15,101 nt of DNA, from NCBI GenBank assembly GCA_030631415.1, contig DAOVLE010000122.1, forward strand, positions 1 to 15,101, read 5' to 3'. This document shows positions 5,997 through 12,279 of the stretch, in pieces. Source of the DNA: JAAEQG01 sp023133475 (GTDB lineage: Bacteria > Planctomycetota > Phycisphaerae > UBA1845). The position numbers and the translations under genes are program-made. Numbering within the stretch: the first letter of the stretch is position 1; the number at the start of each line of letters is the position of its first letter. The notes below the pieces were generated by a model that ran no database searches, was not told the origin of the DNA, and was given only the letters and a program-made list of their open reading frames with translations.

Positions 5997-6116
5997 GGGT
6001 GGCCCATGGCTTTAGCCGTGGGGGACACGAATCCAAGCATCCAGGCTGTTGCGGGACCCGATGGTGCTTGGATGAACCATTCGCGTCCCCCACCGCTAAA
6101 GCGATGGGCCACCCGC
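5989..6116 (-). repeat. Right copy of the 128-bp double-hairpin (BIME-like) repeat, inverted
   Basis: Reverse complement of 4639-4766 with two substitutions, both in the central linker. The half-elements are at 5997-6032 and 6079-6114. In both copies the outer sequence toward the DUF1571 gene begins AGCCGCTC, which on this side is the arm of the palindrome at 5911-5996 and on the left side leads into a short palindrome, as if the left one were a deleted remnant. Confidence 0.85.
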
Positions 6117-6184
6117 CATTCTTGGGACACCGAAACAATTCATGCTTCAGCTTTGGAACTCGGGCTTTTGCCCTTGGGCCTCGG

Positions 6185-6214
6185 TTGATTATGTGACGTT
6201 AAATGTGGTATACT
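6185..6214 (+). promoter_or_regulatory. Candidate sigma-70 type promoter (extended -10) for the Kazal-repeat gene
   Basis: TTGATT (6185-6190), 18-base spacer, TATACT (6209-6214) preceded by TGG, an extended -10 motif. The predicted leader is about 155 bases. Confidence 0.5.
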
Positions 6215-6375
6215 TGAAGTGTGCATCAAGCATGGTGCCCTGGGGGAACGGGCTATGAGTGCAAGGAAGAGCTTGGTGTGGCATGTCGATAGCTTTCGAC
6301 AAGTGGGGTCCCTTTGGGCAAGGTTAAGGTGTATCGTCGGTCCGGCGACCGGCAGGCATTTGAGGAGTGAGGATC

Positions 6376-8718
6376 ATGAACCGTATGCGATTTATTGTGA
6401 TGATTTCGGGGGTCGTAGTGTCGGCGTGTCTGGGATTGCCGGCGATGGCGGATGCCCCGCTGGTGGACTGCGTGGGCAATGGTTGCGGCGGCAGTGGGCC
6501 TGCAACATACGCCTACCGAGTGGATTCCGCCAGCTATCCAACGATGGAATTCCGAGTGGGAACCGGCGACCTGGACGCTTCCAACTACACCAATGTGCTG
6601 ATTCCGCCGGGATGGTCCTTTGCGGTGGAGGAGGAGGGGATGCATCACTCCTGCGGTTTTCACGCTCCGCACGGGCAGATGTCGTATGGCCCTTGCTACA
6701 GTCTTACCGAGGGTAGCGCCCACTGGTGGACCGACGATCCGCACTTGGCGGTCGAGTTTTTCACCTTCGGCTACGATCATCCCTGGCCTTCCGAGGATGT
6801 GGGGTGGGAACTCACCACCCGGCGGGAAGGGCAACCGCCGCAGTATTACATATTCAGGGAATCGTGGGACGGCTTGGTAGGCTGGGGAAGCGGCCCCCTG
6901 CACGGCCCATGTGAAGCTGTGTACTGCTGGTCGAATGATGGCTGCGACCCGGACGATTACTGTTTCTTCCACGTCTGTGCGGCGGAGACCGGTATTTGCA
7001 GGGCTCGCCCTGAATCCTGCCCAGAGGACATTTGGGAACCAGTCTGTGGATGTGATGGGGTGACCTATGCCAATGCCTGCGAAGCGGCGTTGGCAGGTAT
7101 GAGCGTGGACTACAAGGGTGAGTGTGAACCCCAATACTGCTGGTCGAATGATAATTGTGATCCGGACGATTACTGCTTCTTCCACGTCTGTGCGGTGGAG
7201 ACCGGTGTTTGCCTGCCTCGCCCGGAGTCTTGCCCCGATACGTGGCAGCCGGTCTGCGGATGCGATGGGGTGACGTACATCAACGCCTGCCAAGCAGCCA
7301 TGGCTGGTATGAGTGTGGATTATCAGGGCGTGTGCGAGGGCACCCACTGCTGGTCGAATGACGACTGCGACTCGGACGATTACTGCTTCTTCCATGTCTG
7401 TGCGGTGGAGACCGGTGCCTGCCTGCCCCGGCCGCAATCCTGCCCGGATACCTGGCAGCCGGTCTGCGGATGCGATGGGGTGACGTACATCAACGCCTGC
7501 CAAGCCGCCATGGCTGGTATGAGTGTGGATTATCAGGGTGTGTGCGAGGGCACCTACTGCTGGTCGAATGACAACTGCAAACCGGAGGATTACTGCTTCT
7601 TCCACGTCTGTGCAGTCGAGACCGGTGTTTGCCTGCCTCGCCCGGAGTCTTGCCCCGATACGTGGCAGCCGGTCTGCGGATGCGATGGGGTAACGTATAT
7701 CAACGCCTGTATGGCAGCTATGTCCGGCATGAGCGTGGATTACCAGGGCGTGTGCGAGGGCGCCTACTGCTGGTCGAATGACGACTGCGAGCCGGATGAT
7801 TACTGCTTCTTCCACGTCTGTGCGGTGGAGACCGGTGCCTGCCTGCCCCGACCTGAGTTCTGCCCGGACATCTGGGACCCGGTATGCGGATGCGACGGTG
7901 TGACATACCCCAATGCCTGTGAAGCCGCCATGGCAGGCATGAGTGTGGACTACAAGGGTCCCTGTATCTGCACGGGCAACTCCGACTGCGCGCCCGATCA
8001 GTTCTGCGAGTATCCCCTTGGCAAGTGTGAGCCGCCGGGGACCTGTCAGCAGCGGCCTGACATCGTACCGCCGTGCTGGGACCCGGTATGCGGATGCGAC
8101 AGGGTGACTTATGCCAATGTCTGGTGTGCAGCCAAGGTAGGTGTGAGCGTGGACTTTGAGGGGGCGTGTGATGGCGGTGATCTGGACGGCGACGGCGACG
8201 TGGACCTCGATGATTATGTGGTATTCCAAGGTTGCTTGACCGGTTCCGGCACTCCCCCGCCGCTTCCGTGTATCGATGCGGACCTCGACTACGATAACGA
8301 CGTGGACTTGCTGGATTTCCGCCGGTTCCAAGCCAGGTTCTCCCCGACGCCTCCCTCGCCGTACGTGGCGGAGTATTCCAACAGCGGATGCCTGGACCGC
8401 ACTCGCGACGAGTATCCGCCGTGCGGGGACAATGAGATTGTGCTCACCGTGGAAGGCAATACCCTTAACGTGCTGCACTTAAATGCCACGTACAACTGCT
8501 GCCCGGACGACATTGTCATCTCTTTGACTGTCGAAGGGGATGTGCTTCGGCTGACTGAGGAGGAGATACTCACCAATCCCTGTTACTGCATCTGCTGTTA
8601 CGAGGTGCGGGCGCGGATAGTTGATCTGCCATCGGGCGAGTACACGGTTGAGTTCTGCTGGTACGATTACGAAACCTACGTGGAAATGTGTTATACCGAA
8701 GACATTGTTATCCCGTAA
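6376..8718 (+). CDS. Large secreted Kazal-repeat protein with dockerin-like segment and Cys-rich C-terminal domain
   Basis: 780 residues from the ATG at 6376 (GGAG 8 bases upstream; an in-frame GTG at 6367 lies within that ribosome site). Signal peptide: MNRMRFIVMISGVVVSACLG, cleavage probably after PAMA. Residues ~35-180 form an unrecognised domain rich in aromatic residues, possibly a beta-sandwich. Residues 183-598 hold six units of about 70 residues. Each begins like CWSNDDCDPDDYCFFHVC and ends in a Kazal-type core, PVCGCDGVTYxNAC..AGMSVDY.G.C. Kazal modules inhibit serine proteases in other systems, so protection from proteases is a reasonable inference. Residues ~602-648 hold two Asp-rich Ca-binding loops (DLDGDGDVDLDDY, DLDYDNDVDLLDF) like a dockerin. 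Residues 663-780 are a domain with ten cysteines also found at the end of the protein at 9089-11827. No membrane anchor or sorting motif follows. Unit 6 is divergent (CDRVTY, no YCW start). Confidence 0.9.
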   Translation: MNRMRFIVMISGVVVSACLGLPAMADAPLVDCVGNGCGGSGPATYAYRVDSASYPTMEFRVGTGDLDASNYTNVLIPPGWSFAVEEEGMHHSCGFHAPHGQMSYGPCYSLTEGSAHWWTDDPHLAVEFFTFGYDHPWPSEDVGWELTTRREGQPPQYYIFRESWDGLVGWGSGPLHGPCEAVYCWSNDGCDPDDYCFFHVCAAETGICRARPESCPEDIWEPVCGCDGVTYANACEAALAGMSVDYKGECEPQYCWSNDNCDPDDYCFFHVCAVETGVCLPRPESCPDTWQPVCGCDGVTYINACQAAMAGMSVDYQGVCEGTHCWSNDDCDSDDYCFFHVCAVETGACLPRPQSCPDTWQPVCGCDGVTYINACQAAMAGMSVDYQGVCEGTYCWSNDNCKPEDYCFFHVCAVETGVCLPRPESCPDTWQPVCGCDGVTYINACMAAMSGMSVDYQGVCEGAYCWSNDDCEPDDYCFFHVCAVETGACLPRPEFCPDIWDPVCGCDGVTYPNACEAAMAGMSVDYKGPCICTGNSDCAPDQFCEYPLGKCEPPGTCQQRPDIVPPCWDPVCGCDRVTYANVWCAAKVGVSVDFEGACDGGDLDGDGDVDLDDYVVFQGCLTGSGTPPPLPCIDADLDYDNDVDLLDFRRFQARFSPTPPSPYVAEYSNSGCLDRTRDEYPPCGDNEIVLTVEGNTLNVLHLNATYNCCPDDIVISLTVEGDVLRLTEEEILTNPCYCICCYEVRARIVDLPSGEYTVEFCWYDYETYVEMCYTEDIVIP
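6922..8169 (+). repeat. Six tandem Kazal-containing coding units
   Basis: Units begin at 6922, 7135, 7345, 7555, 7765 and 7966 (spacings 213, 210, 210, 210, 201 bases). Units 2-4 are nearly identical over long stretches of DNA, for example around CCGGTCTGCGGATGCGATGG, which is far more conserved than protein selection needs. Units 1 and 5 are less similar and unit 6 is divergent. This points to recent unequal exchange or gene conversion in the middle of the array. Confidence 0.9.
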
Positions 8719-8728
8719 TTGGGTGAGT

Positions 8729-8749
8729 GTAGGGCGGGTTCCACCCGCC
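8729..8749 (+). repeat. GTAG-headed REP-like hairpin (first of a tandem pair)
   Basis: GTAG, GGCGGGT (8733-8739), loop TCC, ACCCGCC (8743-8749). It starts 11 bases after the stop codon of the Kazal-repeat gene, and is identical to the copy at 8758-8778. Confidence 0.75.
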
Positions 8750-8757
8750 GGGGCAAG

Positions 8758-8778
8758 GTAGGGCGGGTTCCACCCGCC
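8758..8778 (+). repeat. GTAG-headed REP-like hairpin (second of a tandem pair)
   Basis: Identical 21-bp element, 8 bases after the first copy and in the same orientation. The period is 29 bases. Tandem REP units in the same orientation are less usual than inverted pairs. Confidence 0.75.
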
Positions 8779-9023
8779 GCAGCTTAAAAGGCGGATAGAG
8801 CCCAACGGCACTAAGTTAAGAGTGTTTACCAAGCTCGAAAGAGACACAGCGTAGCAACTGGAAACAGGCGAGTCGGTGTTTTTGTTATTGAAAACCTATC
8901 TGCTAACACTGTGCACTGTAGTGCTAAGGCGATCTCGTACATGTTCAGCACTCACTCGAAAGGGTGTGTGTGCGCCGATCTCGCTTAACGTATGGGCAAT
9001 GGTTGAAGCACGCCCTGGCGCTA

Positions 9024-9038
9024 GCCCCCGGAGGGGGC
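9024..9038. repeat. Perfect 6-bp G/C hairpin in the leader of the HAF gene
   Basis: GCCCCC (9024-9029), loop GGA, GGGGGC (9033-9038). Confidence 0.5.
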
Positions 9039-9047
9039 GTTGGAATA

Positions 9048-9071
9048 TAGCCCAGGGTGAAGCCTGCGCTA
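9048..9071. repeat. Hairpin just upstream of the HAF gene ribosome site
   Basis: TAGCCCAGG (9048-9056) pairs with CCTGCGCTA (9063-9071) with one mismatch around GTGAAG. It ends 4 bases before the GGAGG ribosome site. It resembles another dispersed planctomycete repeat type (TAGCCC...GGGCTA). Confidence 0.5.
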
Positions 9072-9074
9072 CAC

Positions 9075-9079
9075 GGAGG
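9075..9079 (+). promoter_or_regulatory. Strong Shine-Dalgarno that fixes the HAF gene start at 9089
   Basis: GGAGG with 9-base spacing to ATG 9089. The codons that follow encode a clear signal peptide, so the upstream start at 8876 is rejected. Confidence 0.75.
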
Positions 9080-9088
9080 ATAAAAAGG

Positions 9089-11827
9089 ATGAGAGGTTAT
9101 CGTTATTGCACCATTGCGATGTTGGCCATCTTGGCCTGTTTGGTTTTTTCCCATCCGGGCGCGGTTGCGTCTGAGTACGTTATCACCAACCTCGGCACGC
9201 TTCCCGGGGGAGGTTCGAGCGAAGCCCTTGGCATCAATAGCTCTACCGAGGTGGTCGGGCGGGCTTATGACGCTGGCGGGCACCAGCGTGCTTTCCTGTG
9301 GCAAAACGGTGCGATGTCCGACCTCGGCACGCTCGGCGGCTCTGAGAGCTATGCCTGGGACATCAACGACTCCGGTCAAGTTGCGGGATGGGCTGACCGC
9401 TCCGGCGGCGTCACCCGTGCCTTCCGTTGGCAGAGCAACGTAATGGTCGATCTCGGCACACTCGGTGGCGGGCAGAGTTGGGGATTCGGCATCAACAACG
9501 ACGGGCAAGTGGTGGGCAAGGCGGAGACCGCCGGCGGGCAGGAACACGCCTTCCTCTACAGCAGCCCCTTGATGACAGACCTCGGCACGCTGGGTGGTTC
9601 ATACAGCGACGCCCTGGCCGTCAACAGCCTGGCTCAGGTGGTCGGCAGGTCTGTCACCAGCGGCTATCGCGCCTACATCTGGGAAAACGGGACCATGTCC
9701 ATGCTCAGTGACAGCAGCCCGCGCCTGACCATGGCCCGCGGCATCAACGACGGCGGGCAGGTGGTATGCACCGCCGGTTTTGCCGCATACATGTGGGAAG
9801 ACGGTGTGTCCACCAACCTCGGCTCGATACCCGGATACCAATACCCCGAGCCGTATGACATCAACGAGCAAGGGGTAATAGTCGGCTGGGCGACTGACGG
9901 GATGAGTTGGCACGCTTTCATCTACCGCGATGGTGTGATGACTGACCTCAACAACCTGATCCCGCCCGCGTCCGGCTGGACGTTGCAACAGGCTGCGGCT
10001 ATCAACGATCTGGGGCAAATTGTGGGGTACGGCTCCTTTGGTGGTCAAGCCCGTGCCTTCCTGCTGAAGCCCGACTACGACGGTGACGGGGTGGCTGACG
10101 ACGTGGACAACTGCCCGGACGTGCCGAACCCCGACCAGCAGGATTCCGACAATGACGGAATCGGCGACGCTTGCGATAACTGCTCTGGAGTCTACAACCC
10201 GTCCCAATCAGATGCTGATAACGATGGTGTGGGCGACCTCTGTGACAACTGCCCGACGGTCTACAATCCCTCCCAAGCCGATGCCGACAACGACGGTGCC
10301 GGCGATGTCTGTGACGGATGCCCGTACGATCCCGACAAAATCGAGCCGGGCATCTGCGGTTGCGGCGTGCCAGATACCGACTCCGATGAAGACGGCGTGC
10401 CGGACTGCCTGGATGGATGCCCGGATGATCCGAACAAGATCGAACCGGGCGTGTGCGGCTGTGGCGTGCCCGATATCGACACCGACGGCGACGGGGTGCT
10501 CGACTGCATCGACAACTGCCCCGATCATCCCAATCCGGATCAGGCGGATTGTGACGGCGATGGGATCGGCGACGTATGCGCCATCGCGACCGGCATGAGC
10601 AATGACTGCAACGGCGACGGGATTCCCGACGAGTGCGATATCGCCGTGTCTCTCGATCAGGAAGTTGTGCCGCCCAGTGGCGGCAGCTCGAGTTCGTACG
10701 TCGGGTTGCATCCCTTCGGGTCCGAGCAGGACGCAGCCCAAAGCTTCACCACCGAGCGAAGCGGATTGCTTACGCGAGTGGATGTCTACGTTCGCCAAGG
10801 CGCCGACCCGATCCCGCTGGGGACGTCGCTTCAGGTCGACATAACCGGTGTGGACATCGACGGCAGGCCTGACGAAAGCGCGATACTCGGCACGAGTAAT
10901 TTTATTTCAGATGATCTGCCGGTCTCATGCGGGTTTGTTCAAGTGGACTTTACCGGACAGGAGATTCAATTGGTATCCGGGATGCAATATGCAATTGTGC
11001 TGAGAACGCCGTTGCTCGGCGTGGGGTACTACTTCTTCTGCGGTGACACGCAGGCCGGCATCTATGACGGCGGAATCGCTCACTGGCGCAGGGTGACCCA
11101 GGGCTGGCAGACGAGTTGCAACGACATGGGCTTCCGGACTTTTGTGCTTGGTGTGCGCAATGATTGCAACAACAATGACATACCCGACGAATGCGACATC
11201 ACCGCCGGCACCAGCCTCGATTGCAATGGCACGAGGGTCCCGGACGAATGTGAGCTTCTCGGCAGCGGCGACTTCGACGGTGATGGTGACGTGGACCTGG
11301 ACGATTATGCCGCGCTGGCTGACTGCCTGGCCGGCCCGGGGGCAATGCCTGCCCCGCCGTTGCCCGAGTGTGCGGGCACTTGTCTGAGAGTTTTCGACTT
11401 CGACACCGACGGCGACGTGGACCTGAAAGACTTCGCCGCGTTCACGCTCGGGAGCGGAGGCAAACAGCCGCGGATCGACAGCTATTCCAACAGCGGGTGT
11501 TTGCCCGGCTCGCGTGATGATTATCCATGGTGCGGCGACGATGTGATCGAACTCACCGTCGTGGAATCAGCCCTACACGTGCTGCATAAAAACGCCACGT
11601 ACAATTGCTGCCCGGACGATATCCTGATCTTCCTGTCGGTCGAGGGGAACGTGTTGTGGTTGACCGAGGAGGAGGTCCTGACCATGCCGTGCGATTGCAT
11701 GTGTTGCTACGACGTGCAGGCCACCATAATCGGCTTGGCTCCGGGCCTGTATACCGTCGTATTTTGCTGGGATGATTATGAGACCAGCCAGCAGCAATGC
11801 CACATGCAAGACATTGTGATTCCATGA
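9089..11827 (+). CDS. Large secreted HAF-repeat / thrombospondin type-3 protein with dockerin-like segment and Cys-rich C-terminal domain
   Basis: 912 residues from ATG 9089. Signal peptide: MRGYRYCTIAMLAILACLVF, cleavage near AVAS. Residues ~28-325 are about seven HAF repeats (motifs such as DLGTLGG, AWDINDSGQVAGWA, RAFLW), a family of extracellular repeats that probably builds a beta-propeller. Residues ~329-519 are thrombospondin type-3-like Ca-binding repeats (DNCPxxxNPxQxDxDxDGxGDxCD), with two GICGCGVPDTDSDEDG-type units in the middle. Residues ~520-690 resemble a beta-sandwich of the 'choice-of-anchor' kind (AQSFTTERSG..LTRVDVYV); this is tentative. Then follow DCNNNDIPDECDI linkers (~691-724), two dockerin-like loops (DFDGDGDVDLDDY at 728, DFDTDGDVDLKDF at 770) and, from ~794, the ten-cysteine domain shared with the preceding gene product. 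The protein is probably surface-bound or secreted and heavily Ca-dependent. No enzymatic motif was seen. Confidence 0.9.
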   Translation: MRGYRYCTIAMLAILACLVFSHPGAVASEYVITNLGTLPGGGSSEALGINSSTEVVGRAYDAGGHQRAFLWQNGAMSDLGTLGGSESYAWDINDSGQVAGWADRSGGVTRAFRWQSNVMVDLGTLGGGQSWGFGINNDGQVVGKAETAGGQEHAFLYSSPLMTDLGTLGGSYSDALAVNSLAQVVGRSVTSGYRAYIWENGTMSMLSDSSPRLTMARGINDGGQVVCTAGFAAYMWEDGVSTNLGSIPGYQYPEPYDINEQGVIVGWATDGMSWHAFIYRDGVMTDLNNLIPPASGWTLQQAAAINDLGQIVGYGSFGGQARAFLLKPDYDGDGVADDVDNCPDVPNPDQQDSDNDGIGDACDNCSGVYNPSQSDADNDGVGDLCDNCPTVYNPSQADADNDGAGDVCDGCPYDPDKIEPGICGCGVPDTDSDEDGVPDCLDGCPDDPNKIEPGVCGCGVPDIDTDGDGVLDCIDNCPDHPNPDQADCDGDGIGDVCAIATGMSNDCNGDGIPDECDIAVSLDQEVVPPSGGSSSSYVGLHPFGSEQDAAQSFTTERSGLLTRVDVYVRQGADPIPLGTSLQVDITGVDIDGRPDESAILGTSNFISDDLPVSCGFVQVDFTGQEIQLVSGMQYAIVLRTPLLGVGYYFFCGDTQAGIYDGGIAHWRRVTQGWQTSCNDMGFRTFVLGVRNDCNNNDIPDECDITAGTSLDCNGTRVPDECELLGSGDFDGDGDVDLDDYAALADCLAGPGAMPAPPLPECAGTCLRVFDFDTDGDVDLKDFAAFTLGSGGKQPRIDSYSNSGCLPGSRDDYPWCGDDVIELTVVESALHVLHKNATYNCCPDDILIFLSVEGNVLWLTEEEVLTMPCDCMCCYDVQATIIGLAPGLYTVVFCWDDYETSQQQCHMQDIVIP

Positions 11828-11860
11828 TGGGCTGACAACGCAGAGGAGGCAGAATCCCCT

Positions 11861-11901
11861 GTAGGGTGGGTGGAGCTTCGCGCAGCGAAGCGAAACCCAC
11901 C
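11861..11901 (+). repeat. Complete GTAG-headed two-step hairpin (REP-like)
   Basis: GTAG (11861-11864), outer stem GGTGGGT (11865-11871) with ACCCACC (11895-11901), inner stem GCTTCGC (11875-11881) with GCGAAGC (11885-11891). It lies 34 bases after the HAF gene stop codon. A half copy is at 3461-3481. Confidence 0.75.
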
Positions 11902-11903
11902 GC

Positions 11904-11920
11904 GCCGGCGTAGAGCCGGC
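11904..11920. repeat. GCCGGC hairpin next to the REP-like element
   Basis: Two copies of GCCGGC (11904-11909 and 11915-11920), self-complementary, around GTAGA. It contains another GTAG tetranucleotide. Confidence 0.5.
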
Positions 11921-11928
11921 TTATGTTT

Positions 11929-11951
11929 GTCACTTGAGTTCGTCACTTGAG
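11929..11951. repeat. Short tandem direct repeat GTCACTTGAG
   Basis: GTCACTTGAG occurs at 11929-11938 and again at 11942-11951 (period 13). It follows the repeat cluster directly and could mark an insertion or excision scar. Confidence 0.4.
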
Positions 11952-11984
11952 AGTGTCGAGTTCCAGCCTGCTTTCCGCCTTTCG

Positions 11985-12129
11985 TTTTGGCACTCTGCAT
12001 CGTGAGCTTTGAGTGCTCAATGCTCAGATCCACCCATTGGTTGGTCAGGTGTTTGAAACGTTTGTGGGTCGCGATCTGTTTGCGAATCCCCGTGACCCAT
12101 TCCCGCCTGATGCCACAAAAGATGGCCAC
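11985..12129 (-). pseudogene. Possible remnant of a DUF6788-like or transposon-associated short protein
   Basis: The minus strand from ATG 12129 reads MAIFCGIRREWVTG, then IRKQIATHKRFKHLTNQWVD and LSIEHSKLTMQSAK. The pattern 'basic helix - K/R-R-F-K-x-L-x-x-x-W-x-x-L-S-x-E' recalls the C-terminal helices of DUF6788-type proteins that are often near mobile elements. The frame then runs on into the repeat cluster without a sensible end, and no ribosome site was seen, so if related it is a broken tail. Chance resemblance is quite possible. Confidence 0.25.
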
Positions 12130-12152
12130 ACCCCAAATTTATCTGTCGCCAC

Positions 12153-12182
12153 TTGAATCCGGGCACCCGTTGCGGGTATTCT
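12153..12182 (+). promoter_or_regulatory. Candidate sigma-70 type promoter for the 906-residue lipoprotein gene
   Basis: TTGAAT (12153-12158), 18-base spacer, TATTCT (12177-12182); four of six matches in each box. The spacer contains the small hairpin ACCCG-TTG-CGGGT. Confidence 0.35.
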
Positions 12183-12279
12183 GTCAGTATCGTGGGCTTG
12201 CAGGCCTGGAGGGGCGTGTGCTATGTAGGGCACACCGTCTTGCAGCCTATCGTCCTCTCTTCTTGGGGAGAATAACATC

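Larger units (their letters stand above)
5900..6375. other. 476-bp intergenic region: palindrome, right double-hairpin repeat, promoter and leader
   Basis: Contents in order: a long palindrome (5911-5996), the right copy of the 128-bp repeat (5989-6116, overlapping the palindrome by 8 bases), about 65 bases without recognisable features, a candidate extended -10 promoter (6185-6214), and a ~155-base leader with a small hairpin CGGTC/GACCG at 6338-6351. A frame starting ATG at 6255 overlaps the next gene in another phase and is not convincing. Confidence 0.7.
8719..9088. other. 370-bp intergenic region with REP-like pair and two hairpins before the next gene
   Basis: It contains two tandem REP-like hairpins just after the Kazal gene stop, then about 240 bases without clear features (no promoter I would defend, though TTGTTA near 8882 with TAACAC downstream is a weak possibility). 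Two hairpins at 9024-9038 and 9048-9071 lie directly in front of the ribosome site of the HAF gene. The frame is open from 8876, but the N-terminal peptide it would add precedes the signal peptide and is not coding-like. Confidence 0.65.
11828..12279. other. 452-bp intergenic region with repeats, a possible gene remnant and a promoter
   Basis: It contains a complete REP-like element (11861-11901), an adjoining GCCGGC hairpin (11904-11920), a short direct repeat (11929-11951), a possible minus-strand gene remnant (about 11985-12129), a candidate promoter (12153-12182) and a ~90-base leader ending in a good ribosome site, GGGGAG (12265-12270), 9 bases before the ATG at 12280. Confidence 0.65.

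Noticed and set aside
6255..6716. Possible leader or small gene starting ATG 6255
   Set aside because: It overlaps most of the N-terminal coding region of the Kazal gene in another phase, and its translation becomes Gly/Arg-rich shadow sequence after about 40 codons.
6922..8169. CRISPR array suggested by regular ~210-bp repeats
   Set aside because: The units are far too long, lie inside one reading frame and encode Kazal domains; no short palindromic repeats with unique spacers.
6253..8478. 741-codon open frame antisense to the Kazal-repeat gene
   Set aside because: It follows from the repeated, G+C-biased codons of the sense gene. It shows the same ~70-residue period, has no signal or family motif, and the sense strand has clear domains, signal peptide and ribosome site.
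8876..9088. Upstream extension of the HAF gene start to 8876
   Set aside because: The added 71 residues precede a normal signal peptide, cross two intergenic hairpins, and lack a ribosome site, whereas GGAGG stands before ATG 9089.
9599..10798. Two consecutive antisense frames opposite the HAF/TSP3 gene
   Set aside because: They mirror the Asp/Gly/Cys-rich repeats of the sense strand (Val/Ile-rich translations such as VVVGIG) and have no start signals.
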